DNA from: Tubiluchus corallicola
Taxonomy: Eukaryota; Priapulida; Priapulimorpha; Priapulimorphida; Tubiluchidae
Assembly: GCA_030141605.1 (NCBI GenBank)
Contig: JAQGDQ010000385.1
Location: 124,001 to 188,000 of the forward strand
Length of the DNA: 64,000 bases
Direction of reading: 5' to 3'
Shown: in pieces, positions 14,201-27,609 of the stretch
Numbering within the stretch: the first letter of the stretch is position 1
Layout of the letters: each line of letters opens with the position of its first letter
Made by a program: the position numbers and the translations under genes
The notes under the pieces: generated by a model
The model's input: only the letters and a program-made list of their open reading frames with translations
What the model was told of the DNA's origin: nothing
The model's database searches: none

Positions 14201-17200
14201 TTAGAGACTACGTGTGCGTCATACTAATCATGTCTCTCATGCGTGTTATTGCCACGTGGATGCATCAGCATTCTGCCTATAAAACCTGCAAAGTCATTTT
14301 GATCCGTGGCAGCGTGCATTTGTGTCATTTATTAGTTTCTTTGGTTGCCGGTTTTCCATTAGTGATTAGCTGCAAGGCCACTCATAACATGCAATTAAAT
14401 AATAAAGCGACAAGAGGTCGTCTCCTTACTGGAAACTTCTCATGTCATCAAGTATTTGAGTAAATGTAGTTTTCCAGTTTGAGACAAGAATGCATGCGGC
14501 TCTTGCGCAGAAAGCGATTGCACTGCTAATTACTGCAGCATCTCGCGGAATATTTCCTGCCGACGCATCTATAAGCCGTTTGCAATTATTGTGGTCATGT
14601 GGCAAATGATTCCACGCATTATTTTTTCCTCTTAAAAGCTTTTCTTGAGGTCCACTTAAGCTACTTGAACCTTGCATGATTCTTGCCGAGCTCTCGGTAC
14701 GCAGTGACAGAGCTTTTAAAACTTTCACGAAATCCATGATATTTAGCTGATTCTTGAGGGTATTACGATTAATGGGTCTCCACTACATACTTGCTTGTCC
14801 AATAGTCTGATTAGAAATTAGCGAAAATTAATAGTCAAATCTATTGTTGCATAATTTAGCTCTCAATTTTTGCTACTGCTAGAAACTTAACGCAGACTTT
14901 TTCAAATCACTGGGTTTAGGAATAGAAACAACAAAACCTTTCTAAATGAATTCATAATGAGTGACGCATAACCTTAGCCGATGATCGTCAGTTCTTTAAA
15001 TTAGTACATGGCCAACTTGAAAAATAAGAACATAAAGATCATACATAATTTTTAGCTCTTGTTACAATTACATCTTAATTTGGCTAACATAGAACCTGTG
15101 GTATAAAGGCATAATGGAATATGATGGCAGCCATTATAAAGTTAAAGTTGCACATGAATATAAATGGGTTTGTAATCGCTTTGCCCGATAAACGTTTGAG
15201 GTCAGTCTATTCCAGTTACTAAAATATTTATTTTGCTTTATTTAATGGTATTTCAGGATAAAAAACACAAGAAAGCCCGAAGTTTTTTGTGACCTGTGTA
15301 AATATTTTAATATTTTAACATATTATTTTAATTACTGTACAGAAATTATTTGTTTGATTATGTCGATTATGATCCGAGATCTTTATCCTGATATTTATTT
15401 AGCATATTGCATGCCACACATGAGTTGCAACTTATTGCAACATGACTTTAAAAGTCTCAAGGTGAATTGATCTTGGCCTAGGATATGAAAGTTTTCGCTG
15501 TAAGAACATCGATTAGTCAACATGCTTGGGATCTTTCAGTCACTTTCCAAACCCGAGGTCACACAGGTTTTCTTTGGTTGTTTGCCACATTACTAAGTGA
15601 ATAATCTTGCTTTGACATCAGATGCATAGTGTGTTTTATTAATTAATACGCGCGGATTTAGTTCTATACTTACCACTTCAAATTTATGTGTATTTTAGAT
15701 GAATCCTTTTGATAAACTTTGATAATTAACATGGATGAAACACCACCTGGACTGCCTTGACCTAAGGTCAAAAATTACTCATTAAGTAAACACATCAACT
15801 CATTATAAAAATTGTTTTAAAGTGTTTTTGGGATTCAAAACATATATACGTATTTCAACTTTGTGATCTTTCGAAACATTAGCCTCTTAATTTAGTGACC
15901 TTTTAGTCAAGTGGTTCAGCGAACTTCTCTCCCATTAGTTCTTTGGTTTGTCTCTAGGATATCATTTTTGGTTTACTAATAAATTTTTTGTGGTCGTCAG
16001 TTTCTCAACCCTGTGTTGTTACTACGTTGCATCAAGCTGAGTAGCTGTGCTTCGTTGGAAATGGTTCACGTGGAGAGTATTAAGGGCCTCTGTGGTCCCA
16101 TGGATTAACTGACCACTCAAAATGTACTGAAAAATTCGTTAGTTGAGAGAAAACTTCTGGACTAAAAAAATCAATGAGTGAAAAAAGCCGAAATGAAGTA
16201 AATATTTCATTTAAAAAAATAATAATTGAAGAAAATGAGCGATATTTTGCCAGCCGTTTCAGCAGTTTTCTCATCTCATTGGTTTCAATTTCTGGCTGAA
16301 TTAGTTATAATAATAATTTTAATGTCTTGATTTACATTTCATTGATTTTAATATTAGAAATTACTTCTAATGCTATACTTATTTTGTAGAGTAAGCGCTC
16401 AATACCCTAGAGCTACAAAAAGTTTTTTGAGTTTAAGCGGCATTCATTTTTAACGTTATTACGGTAATCATTACTACCTTAGCATTTGAGCATTTTGATG
16501 CCGGAGCGCAATTTTATTAGCGCATGCACTCAAACGTTTACGCATGCAGCGCGCAGATAAAAATACGTTTGTTCGTGTTTATCACTTTATTTTGATAAAT
16601 TTATTCGAAATTTACGAGCCAGTGAGCAATAATTAACAGATTGAATAAAGTCGTGACATTAATTACTGCTTTTAAAATTCAATTGCGCCATAAGCAGCAG
16701 GCAATTCTGCCAATTGTTTCGAGTTATTATTCTTTTATGAGGAATTCTGCATAATCATAAGCCACTTAAGCTGCATAATAATATCCCAACTGCCGGCGAA
16801 CCGCATCGATAGGCTATTTTATCACCGCTCTAAATGGCTCGCAAACTAAGTTGACAGAAAGTAATGCATAAAACAATTCATATTAAATCTTGAAAGCAAC
16901 CAGGCATTGGAAAAGACTTCTAACAAAGCTAGCGACTGCGTTTAATGTAAGGTAATTGTAGTTAATGCATTGCGTTCGCAATATTGCCACAGTGCCTTTG
17001 ATTTTTGTGCGACGTAATATCATCATTTTCAAACAAATATGGCTCGGTGCACAATCATATTTAGGCATAGATAGATCCAAATTACACACATGTTAAAATT
17101 CCGACTGATGAAATTATTGCCTAAACGTGTTTAATTTCATTTCAGTAACCATTATACGTTTGGGTGATTAACACGGTAACACTTTTCTCTTCTTTTTAGA

Positions 17201-19820
17201 CTCGGTATTAGACTTGAGGCTCAAGTAACGCGATTCTAGATGGTGGATAGAAAATTCCGGAAATCCGTTTTAAGTGAACAATAATCAACAATCGCTAAAA
17301 AAATGAAAACATTTTTAAAATGGAAAGCCGCCAGGAGAGGATTCATCGGCTATCCTCGGGAAGGTTGTGTGGAAAACCTTTTACCTTTATTTTGATAAAT
17401 TATCAAGGCAAGAGTAACGGCATCGTCATTTTGAGGAGGCAAGCTAAAATTTGTTACTTGATTGAAAATCAAGTCATTCGAAGGTCACGAAGTATAAAAA
17501 TGCAAAAATGAGAAATATACTAAATTACTTTATTTACTAAAGTTAAACTAGCATCGCGTAATTAAAGGCAATAAATTTGGCGTAATTTTAGTTTATGTTC
17601 AGCATGAAAACTTATGCAACCCATGTACGAGTAACTTATGCAAATTAATGTTACTGAATCTTACTGTTAAGTGACAAGCACAACTTAGCGCCACCTTTTC
17701 AGTTAGTCAGTCATTTACCCACTTACTAAATTTTACCCGTTTTACGCCGGTGAAAACATGGGGTGGCCTCTAATCGCGAAAAAAGCAAGCCAGAGAGTAG
17801 TGTACTTTTACCTATGTAGTGTCCATTGCAGACACTTCTTTGATTATTTTTTACTAGGAGGTGCATTTTTCACTGGATTACTACTTTACAGCACTTTTAC
17901 CCAACACTAAAATAGATACGCGTATAAAAATTTGCTCTGAGAAACTGGTCAATAGAACAAACACTCAATTTCGTTAATAACTTACTGTCCAGTGTCATTC
18001 ACAACCGACATTATTTTGCTTTAGACGTTAATCACGTATTTTCTCTCATTGCCCCCAGCTTTCTCATCTGTTTGTCCTTCTTTACTGAGTTTGTGTACAC
18101 AACAGGACAAAATTAGTGATTCTCTATCATGAGTAAATATGTGCCAGTCATTCATATAATGCTACTGCTTTGATGAGTTATTTTCTATTCTAGATTTGCT
18201 TCTGTCCGGAACTGAATTAAATGTAAGACGTATAGCAATTGTTAGGACAAACGGTTTACATCCGTTCTAGAAAATAAAATTTTTAGCACTGCGCAAAACG
18301 GCATTTTTGTGAATCAACAATTTTTGGACGATCACTAGAATAACCCTCAGCTTTAGTATCACAAGTCTAACCCAGAGGTTCTCGCGTACCAGATCACAGA
18401 CCACTTGTTTTCTTATTCTAAGTCCTGAAGTCCGATGGTTTGAAGCTAGTTCTTTGAATGAAATTCTTCTACTTCTTTCCTTGGCTCGATTTCTTCCTGT
18501 TGAGAAGTTAAAATTTGAAATTCCTTCCCATGGAACCAAATGCCTCTCGTTTGACAATCAGTAGTTCAAACTCTTATCTAACTTGAGAATCATCTTTGTC
18601 AGCACCTCAGAAAAATAAAAGAGCATATATCAACAAATTCGACAATTCATTGCAAATAAGATTCTTTTGTCAGAACTCAACCGTTTCAACCATTCAACTA
18701 GCCGCCATTATGCTGCAAATTTCACGATTTTCTACTTTTTTATCGCATAACTGAAATAATTACGAAGATTTTGTGTACTGTGTGTGAACGGCCATACGCG
18801 CTCTTTTCTAAATCAGCAACAAGTAAAATATTATTTTTCCCTATTTCGAAAAAATATTGATCAGTTGACTGTCTCGTGTGTTTACACTGGCTAAAGATAT
18901 TATTTTTCTTCGCATTAGGTCATTGTACCCTCTTCCTGGAATTTTTCCCTTATATGCCTGAATACAGAATGCAGCTGATTCTACATTCTAACAATAAAAT
19001 ACCCTTTTTCCAGTGCGGGTAATTTTTACAAGAGCATTATGGAGAACGAAGTGCGGAATCTTGCACCAAAAACACGGAAAAACATTATTTTTTCTGCATT
19101 ATAATGCTTAGTCGTTTGTGCGTTAGCATTTATCGCACATTCTTCGTTAATTTACTCTATATGGACTATAGAAAGTTGGCTATTTTATAAAATTGAAAAC
19201 TGTCAAGAAAACACAAGCGGTTTGTGTACGCATGTGTAAATTTAAGCTATGGTTGTCAGAATCACTGGTCGGATGTTTAGTTTGTGCCCAATACACACAC
19301 AACAACAAACACAAAGCTAGCATCCCACAAAAATGAAACAAGGTTAAAATTTCACAAGCAAAACAGTTAGTGGCCTATATATTGGACAATGTCCGCACAG
19401 AACTCATTTGTCTCTTTGTTATAAATATTTTCCCATTTAAGCAAAACGTGCGATGGACAGTCATGGACTTTCACCAATTTTAGCTATGAATGACTACCAG
19501 CTCATAGCGACGTAACGCCTGTCGTGTTTTCGAGTAAGTTACGTACTCCAGTGCATATGCATTAATCACTATTAGTTATAATGGTCAAAGTTTTTCTACA
19601 TCAGTCTGCTAAACGTGAAAGAAGAATGTCACAGCAGTACGATAATCAGTTGGTTATGATCATCACCAAAGAGCAGCATAATTAAAGACACACTTGTTTT
19701 TTTTACTATTTACAAGCTGTTATTCCTAATTAAGAAGCACTGCAATGAATGATCAGTATTGTAATAAAGAATACTACTCGTTATTGAAATATTTGGCTAA
19801 CCTACGCCTATTTGAATTCC
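11300..19820. other. Gene desert
   Basis: About 8.5 kb of AT-rich sequence without convincing exons or RNA genes on either strand. The longest ORFs (103 codons - at 14426-14737; 96 codons - at 18267-18557) have no domain and ordinary non-coding composition. Being next to a developmental regulator, it may hold SALL enhancers, which cannot be recognised without cross-species alignment. Confidence 0.5.
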
Positions 19821-19824
19821 TAAC

Positions 19825-20050
19825 AGGGTAGACGAGACTAAGTCTATTGATAACGTGTGCGCTTTCCGTCTGGGAGGTTGGGAGTTCGATGCTGCGGCTG
19901 GGTAATACCAAAGACATTAAGAAAAACGTGTTATTGTCCTTCCTGGCGCGTGGTATTTAGGGTAAAAGTGGGGTAATAACTGTGTCTGCTATGTAGGTGC
20001 AGATTTGTTATCTATAGTCGGCGAAAAAAGCTATTAAACTTTGCATTAAC
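19825..20050 (+). mobile_element. tRNA-derived SINE, copy 1
   Basis: A tRNA-like head with a B-box-like GGGAGTTCGATGC at about 19879-19891, followed by a central block with ATACCAAAGAC, CCTGGCGCG, GTATTTAGGGTAAAAGTGG and an AAAAGCT.TTAAACTT end. The same blocks in the same order recur in the copy at 20702. The body resembles a SINE central domain found widely in animals; I recall this from memory and did not search for it. Confidence 0.7.
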
Positions 20051-20701
20051 TAAAAGATTACTAAAATGATATAATAAATTGTCACACATTCAACTTTTGA
20101 GTCTAAATATGGCTAAAGAAAAAGCGAAATAAATCACAAGTGAGTCAGCAATGACTGCTGACAGAGATGTTTAGGCTAACCCGACAACTCAACGTCTTAG
20201 ACCACCAAGTCTCTAGCTTGCAATCAAGACATTGCGATAAATTTAATTCAATTCCAATGACCCTCTTCCAATGCTTTTAGCATTCCAAATGTTAGTTTAC
20301 TAACCCTAGAACAGTTAATAACGATTGCACTTTTTGCTGTTTTACTTATAAACTAGTATGGTCCACCACTGTCCATGCGTAATAAATTACTTATAAATGA
20401 TCATGTCAAAATTATTAATCAGCGATGAAATAAAATACATTTTATTAAACTTTTCAATCGAAATACGGTTTTATTTTAGATACGCAGATACGTGTGATAC
20501 CTGATAACTAAGTAGCATAACAAGCAACAGTGTAGTGATGATACAAAGTAGTTCTTATGTCATAGATACACCAAATTGACATAGTGCTTGCGGAAACTTA
20601 TTCACAACAATATAACGAATTAGTGTATATTACTGTGTTAAAGTGTGTAGAACAAACACGGGTTTCTCGCGATTTTGACTAAATTGGTTTGTTTATAACC
20701 G

Positions 20702-21008
20702 ATTGGTTTGTAATCGTCTGGTCCGGTTTAGTCTAATGTTAACGCGCCCGCTTTCCTTCTGAGAGGTCGTGAGTTGGATACAGCGGCCGGATCATGCCAA
20801 AGACTTTAAAAATGGTACCTGCTGTTGCCCTACCTGGCGCGTAGTATTTAGAGTAAAGTGGAGTGGTAATAGTCTCTATTATGTAGCTGTAGATTGTTAT
20901 TTACAATCGGCTCAAAAGCTCTTCGGAGCTTATGTTAATTGGACTTTTTATTAAATTGTTCATATAAAAAGCCGACTTTAAATTATTAATATTATTATTA
21001 TTATTATC
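20702..21008 (+). mobile_element. tRNA-derived SINE, copy 2 with (ATT)n tail
   Basis: Shares with copy 1 the head (GCTTTCCTTCTGAGAGG, degenerate B box GTGAGTTGGATAC) and the body (GCCAAAGACTTTAAAAATGG, CTACCTGGCGCG, AGTATTTAGAGTAAAG). It ends in an ATTATT tail, as many tRNA SINEs do. Divergence from copy 1 suggests old insertions. The 61-codon ORF inside is a by-product. Confidence 0.75.
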
Positions 21009-21823
21009 CAGAATCTTCTATTAAAAGTCGCAGTTGCATTTTTCAATTATCATGGTGTTGGTTTAATTGTTCTCAGGCAAATGTGTTGAATGAAAATCAC
21101 TAGAGACCCCTTGTACATCACTGTAGTAGGAACTGCCATCAGCATGTAGTAGGATGCAGCATTGAAATAAGTCATCATTATCACCGTCACTCTCATCGTC
21201 ATCACTATGTCCCATCACAAACAGAATGTTGTTCATTTAACGCGAAATGAATGACGAATCACAAACAACAATTTGCTTATGTTCGTTTGTTGAACCACAA
21301 AAAGTATTAAACAATGAATAACAACTAGCTTATACTCTCACTTGTAGGGCATCATCATTTTATAAGTAAAATCTGGATTGTGCACAAAAGTAAAGTCTGA
21401 AAAAGGGGCCATTGAGTGTAAAACTTATTCTTTTAGGGCGAAAAAATAGCTGTCTGTGCTTAGCCCGCCCGAACCCTGGCTGGGCAATGACCTCACATAC
21501 AGCACGCATTTGCATTTTGTTTGTTACTGTTCATAAATTTCATATCCCATATCCAAATTTCAACGTTCTGTAACAAATTTTTAGGATACTGCAAACGATC
21601 AAAACAGCTGTCCACTGAGCCATGTGATGGCAAAGGCCCTGCGTTATTTATCGGTAGATGGCAGCACTAGACAGTCCATGGTAACGCAAAACATGCTATA
21701 ATCGGCACTATTTTCAGCATCATCATCGACTCACGTTATTTTTAAGCTAACAAAAACTAAAGTGTTTTCAAACAAATACAAATGTTCAATTTGTAGCCGG
21801 GTTAAGCCGAATTTCAAAACAAA
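21009..21823. other. Intergenic, possible promoter/5' UTR of the 21824 exon
   Basis: No gene seen. Near 21650-21663 is a weaker CTCF-like word (TCGGTAGATGGCAG). The last 100 bases before 21824 are AT-rich without TATA or initiator signals that I can identify. Confidence 0.35.
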
Positions 21824-22001
21824 ATGGAACATGGTGTCATGGCCTTTCTTTGCCTGGTGTTAAAAAATAAAGAGCTTAAAAAGGGGGATATGCTGGGCAT
21901 TAACTCTTTAGCTGCGCAGTTGTTAACCTTGTTCTGTAAAGAACAGGAAAAAATATTGAAAACTAGAAAACAGAACAAAGTCGGGTCACTAGTTCACCAT
22001 G
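21824..22001 (+). CDS. Orphan first-exon candidate, unrecognised protein start
   Basis: An ATG-initiated 59-codon frame beginning MEHGVMAFLCLVLKNKELKK, rich in Leu and Lys and probably helical. It runs into a strong donor (CATG|GTAAGTGAG at 22002). I do not recognise the family. The exon ends with one base of a codon. A downstream acceptor at 27615-27616 in front of the first NOL11 exon would keep frame (G+TA), so this may be the start of the NOL11-like gene below. It could equally be the first exon of another gene or a chance ORF. The LINE at 22374-24975 would then sit in its intron. Confidence 0.4.
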
Positions 22002-22373
22002 GTAAGTGAGGTAGTATCACGAGCTCACCTGGAAAAATCAACATTGAAAATTCTGTTGTTGTTTACATTACTTTTAAATGACAAAGTTCACATAAATTAT
22101 ATTATTATTATTATATTATAAATTTAGGGGGCGCTACTTACCGCCGCCATTACGCAAAAAGCTCCACGTGAATAACCGTGTTTACACCACTAATGCGCAA
22201 TCGCTCTCGCGCAGTGACGTATGTGGCCCTTAACCTGTATTTTTAGTTTTTTTGCATAATTTATGATTATTATGGTTGCAGCCACGGGAGTTTGTATCAT
22301 ATTACAGTGTTCCCACATATTAGATTATAAAAGTAAAGGTTTTTTCTTTATTTCGCAAATGCAATTAAGATGA

Positions 22374-24975
22374 AAGTGTGTCAAAAATTAATCAATATAA
22401 ACAATTTTCTAATAAACTTAATCATCTCATAAATTTAGCCAAAAGAAATTATTATTGTACTTTACTACATGATAATAAAACCAATATTAGAAAGACTTGG
22501 GCAACATTGAATGATTTGATCAATGGACAAAACAAGCAGCACATAACTCCAACCAAACTAGTAATAAATCATGCTGAGATTACGGAACCCCCTGCTATCT
22601 GTGAATTCATGAATAATTATTTTGCATCGGTTGGTTTTGATATGGTAAAAAAGGTACCACCTACTCCAATAACATTTGATTCTTTCCTTAGAATGCCTAA
22701 TCAGAACTCCTTCTTTTTTGCGCCAATTATTGAGTACGAAGTTTCCTCTGCTATTGCTGCATTGAAAACCAATAAATCAACAGGACCCGAAAACATCTCG
22801 AATCAGTTTTTTAAAATTTCACAGTCCATTATTACTCCATTATTAACTATGCTGTTCAATAAATGTGTAGAAGAGGGTATCTATCCTGACGTGTTGAAAA
22901 TTGCAAAAATAATCCCGATTTACAAATCTGATTCTCCCATTAATCCCACTAATTATAGGCCAATATCTCTCTTATCTCCCATATCAAAGATTTTTGAAAA
23001 ATTAATTTACTCTAGGCTAGCTAAATTTCTTTTAAAAGAACAAATTTTAACTAAATTCCAATTTGGATTCAGAAAAAATCATTCTACATCTTTAGCTGTG
23101 TCAGAAATAATTGAAAACTTCCTTGCGAATATTGATAAGGGGAAAACTACTTGTGCTATATTTTTAGATTTATCGAAAGCATTCGACACGGTTCAACCTG
23201 ACATTTTGTTATATAAGTTATCATACTATGGTATCAGGGGACGTCCTCTTGTGCTTTTCACGTCTTACCTTACTAATAGGAAACAGTTACATCTATTGAC
23301 TCATCGGAATCTAAACTTGCTGATATAACCTGTGGTGTCCTACAGGGTTCTACATTGGGTCCATTGTTATTTCTTTTATATATTAACGATCTGCCATCTT
23401 GTTCGCAATTTAACACCAGATTGTTTGCAGACGATACAAACTTATTTTTATCACACCAAAATATCAAAACACTAGAACATTCAGTAAATGTGGAACTGGA
23501 CAATATTAATAAATGGATGCAAGCAAATAAGCTATCGGTAAATAATAAAAAAACAAAATATATGTTAATTGGAAACAAGCAACATAACAATAGTTTAAAC
23601 ATAAATATGGGAGGTTGTACTATTCAATCTACACAAGAAATCAAATATCTTGGTATATTTATAGATAGTAGAATTACTTGGAAAACACATGTTCAGCATA
23701 TAGTCAACAAAATTAGCAAATTAAGTGGAGTATTAGCTAGAATACGACACTACATAAATGTAGATGCACTACGGCTCTTATATTTTTCTCTTGTCATGCC
23801 ATATCTGAAGCCTGGCATTCTCGCCTGGGGTAGTGCTTCAGCATCGGTCTTAAAATCATTGGTTTCTAAACAAAACAAGATTATCAAACTTATAACATTT
23901 ACTAGCAAAAGGGAACATGTAACACCTTTGTATTTGCAACTAAATCTACTAAAAGTTCATGATCTGTATAAATTAGAATTGCTCAAGTTTGTACATAAAT
24001 TCAAAAATAATTCACTTCCAGATCTCTTCAGCAATTATTATACTTTAGCATGTCACATGCATCACCACTCTACTAGGTTTGCTACAACCCAATCTTATTT
24101 TATTGAAAGATTTAACTCATCTAAAGGCCAGAATTCTTTAAAACACCAAGGATCTTTGCTGTGGAATTCATTACCAGACCAGTTAAAGTCCAGTAACTAC
24201 AAAAAGTTAATTTTAAACTATAAAAAACAACTTATTGCAGGATACAAATAAATGAGACATTTTGCTTATATACTTGTAATACTATACATATTTTTTTCAT
24301 TGCTACGACACTTAAAGATTTTGTTTAAGTTTTTGTTATATTTTGATTTCATTTTGTCTGATTTACAGTTGAAATAGTTTTTCGATGGTTTAATTTATTA
24401 TATTTTCTTTCTCAACAAATTCAGTCATTGATGTTATTATTACAATATTTCAGTTTTGTTTTTCTTATTTGCTTCTGTTTCTTGTTTTGTTTTGTATGAT
24501 TTATATTTGCCTTATTTTTCCTTGGTTTATTCTATTATATTTTTTTCTCGACAGCTTTGGTTGATCATTCTACTGTTTTTTGTTTTGTTTTTTTGCCGGA
24601 TTTTTTAGTTAATGCTCAAATTATGCATATTCTGTTATCTTAAAAATCTCTAGTTATTTTTATTGTGTTTGCTTCTCATGATTCATAGTATTTTAGAATT
24701 GTAAATCTTTCGTTATTTAAACTATATGTTCTACAGTATTACGATACCTCTCATTCAATTGCCAAATTAACACACATCAACCGAATACAAATTTAAATTG
24801 ATAACGACGCCATAATTAAGTTTATTTAATCATAACTATTTAAGGGTGGCTGACTTGATAACCTACGGGTTCTTCGCTGCCCTTCTCCTTTGCTTCAAAA
24901 TATTCCATGTATTCTTTATACTGTATTTTTATCGTTCTAACGGAGATAATAAATAATTGAATTGAATTGAATTGT
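22374..24975 (+). mobile_element. 5'-truncated non-LTR retrotransposon (LINE, CR1/L2/Jockey-like), inactive
   Basis: A reverse transcriptase reading frame at 22378-23328 continues in another frame at 23355-24251. Visible RT motifs: NYRPISLLSPISKIFEKL, FGFRKNHST, FLDLSKAFDTV, GSTLGPLLFLLYINDL and FADDT, then the KYLGIFIDSRITWK segment and the usual C-terminal domain. The endonuclease region is absent, so the copy is 5'-truncated. A frameshift lies near 23283-23300, and the conserved Pro of GVPQGS is Leu (codon at 23340). The element ends in (GAATT)n at about 24957-24975, a tandem-repeat 3' end in place of poly(A), typical of CR1/L2-type elements. Transposition-dead. Confidence 0.85.
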
Positions 24976-26938
24976 CACGTGCCTTTTAAGCTAGGCCCTG
25001 ATAATGCACAAACTAGTACGAAATTCGTCACGTGACTACACACACACAAACAAGATGGCGATACTGTGTAGAACTGTGAATACAGCGTAATTATTGGTAA
25101 TTATACCTAAATATATGATTAAATTACAATTAGATTAGCGGAAACATTCACTGATGACGTAAGAATAATAGAATAATAACGTACGAGCCTAGAAACGAGT
25201 AATAACCTAGGAAAAACTAGGCGGTGCGAAAGTGTAATAGCGCCCTATAACCTGTTCTAATTTATCTAAACAGAGTAAGAAGTGAATAAAAATAGTAAAC
25301 ATAATCATAATCTTTTCCTCCATTTCATATGAGATTTTATTGTTGGAATGTTTGAAATCTATGTATGTCATGGTCAACATGGAAAACCATAATGCCTAAG
25401 TAGACCCCCGTAAAACGTAACATCAAGCCTTGGACCCGCTGGTTTTTCAAGTGAACCCTTCGACATTGCATCCTCTCTAAAGACATATTAATTATACCTG
25501 TTTCGTTGAATTTTTGGTTCCCCTCTGGAAAATTGTAGGACAACAACCGTCCACGTATGTTGCACAACCCTTTTATTGTGAATAAAAGATGATGCGACAG
25601 GTTAGTCTGATTTGTGGATGAGTTGGGACTTAAAGAGTTGCATCCCCACCATAAAAATCTACTAGCTCCCAACAAAGATGATCAAGCTTCCCTTTGAAAT
25701 TAATGTCATGAGTAGGACTAGAAGGCGTAGCAAGAAATTGAGGAAGTTTACACACGAGAGAGAAACTTGTGATAAAATGATTAACAAGAGAGACAACTAT
25801 GGCGAGTATGGGCAAAAAGTCTACTTATAGGCTTCGCCCTGTCGATCTACGGTAATTGTTATAGTAAGTAATTTCTCCTTCGTGACAACTCCATCAAATT
25901 TAAAAAGCCACACAAAAAGAAACCATACTGTAGAACATGTGTTAGTAAGAGCCAATGCTTGCATCAGATAAGTGATAAAATTTAGAGAAATTATGGGGGC
26001 CATTGTAGAGATGTAACAACAGCAGCATGATAGGATGCAGTTTTCTTTTTGACATGCTCCTTTATAATGTGAATAGACAGCTAATAGAAATATTAGTATA
26101 ACTATAACCGTTATGAATCACCTGAGCTGGTACAAAGGTGTAGGTGACAACTAGCAAGTACTATTGTACAATCAGTGATGTGCACATTAAAAGCTTGTGG
26201 CATTTTTCCTATCCAGGCGAAATTGATTACATTCTCACAGATATCAGGCATTTGATGACTTTTAACTATATGCAAGGCATATCACTTTTATATAAGAACA
26301 TATTTATTTCACAGAAATTACAATATAATAAAAATGAGCCAATATTTAAACTGCCAGTAGCGTTATAGTGTTGTATATTATTCAGATGCAGAATTAACTT
26401 GTGGTGTGTTGGCATTCTGTAATACAGGGTATTATCTGATTATTTCTTTAGAAATAACAATACATTTTTCATTTCTTATTTTTATTAGGCCAACATTAGA
26501 ACACCATTACCATTAAACCTAATAATATTTATCATAAGTTGAATTTGTCCTAATCAAATAAATAAATTAGAGTATAAAGGATTATCATGTGGGTAAAAAA
26601 ATCAAGTAATATCAAGTAAAATCAATGCATGTCACTGCAAGTAGTAAGGTTGAAGAAAAGCTGGGCTTTACATTAAATGACTTGTAACCAAGAAGACGCT
26701 GTTTGATGGACAATAATGGTAAACAAGTAAGAATTTGATATTTGCAATCGTAGCAAGTCAGGTAATGTAAGTGATACGGAAAACTAATGTAATTAATGGT
26801 TAATTATATTATTATGGTTTAATTAAACCCACTCATGCAAAAAAGTTGTGAATAAACATACTTTGTAGTCTAATGAATGTCAGTTTCCCAAAATGCACCA
26901 TATTATTACCGTACGATCATTTTTTCGGTTTGTGAAAT
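24976..26938. other. Intergenic or intronic stretch, no gene recognised
   Basis: Three overlapping - strand ORFs in different frames (25337-26003) hint at a decayed reading frame but match nothing I know. If the exon at 21824 belongs to the NOL11-like gene this is all intron. Confidence 0.35.
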
Positions 26939-27412
26939 CCAGACAATCTATCTCATTTTAAATGACTGTCCAAGATATACATTTTCTTGTCTATGGAAGT
27001 TAGCAATTTTTTCTAATATTCGAATAATTTACATTGGAAAGTTAATTAATCGCAACCAAACATAGCTAGCGCTTACATCGCCAACTAATAACAGTTTGTG
27101 CAATGGTAGCCATCTTCCCTGCGCGTCAAGCATATCTGCATAATAAGCTGTACATCACAGACGAACACTGCAGTTTAAGGTCATGCTTATCTCACGGTAC
27201 AGCGCCTATTTGTCGGCCACGATAATGTGACAAAAAGGCACCATTGCCAGTCTTAGTGGATTTGCTGAGCTGCCCATAGCCTTGAAAGTTTAATAAAATT
27301 TAACTATCTGAGGTGATTGTTATTTAACCTAAGCTTTGATTTAAAAACTGTTGTAATTTTCAACATTTCAGAACATACCTTATTTTCAACTGATGTCTAC
27401 ACAATCGTCTGG
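26939..27412 (+). mobile_element. MITE family B, copy 1
   Basis: A 474-bp element that aligns along its length with 31112-31645. Its 3' terminus (TCTACACAATCGTCTGG) is the reverse complement of the family 5' terminus (CCAGACGATTGTTTAGA in copy 2), so it has terminal inverted repeats and no coding capacity. It lies just upstream of the first NOL11 exon. Confidence 0.7.
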
Positions 27413-27609
27413 TTTCCCTTTAAGAATCACAAACACGCAATTTAACTAATATGGAATAATTGTTTGCCTAATTAAACTTTTGACAAAAATTATTTCAGTG
27501 ATGACTATGACGTTAAACGAGACTTTTCCCAAACTTAAATTTTATACCAGTAGTTTTATATTATTTATTTTTTGTTTTTCGTTGTTAATTATTAATTTTA
27601 ATTATTTAG

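Noticed and set aside
25337-26003. Three overlapping - strand ORFs that could form one broken gene
   Set aside because: Frames do not join through plausible splice sites and no family is recognised; noted only as possible decayed sequence.
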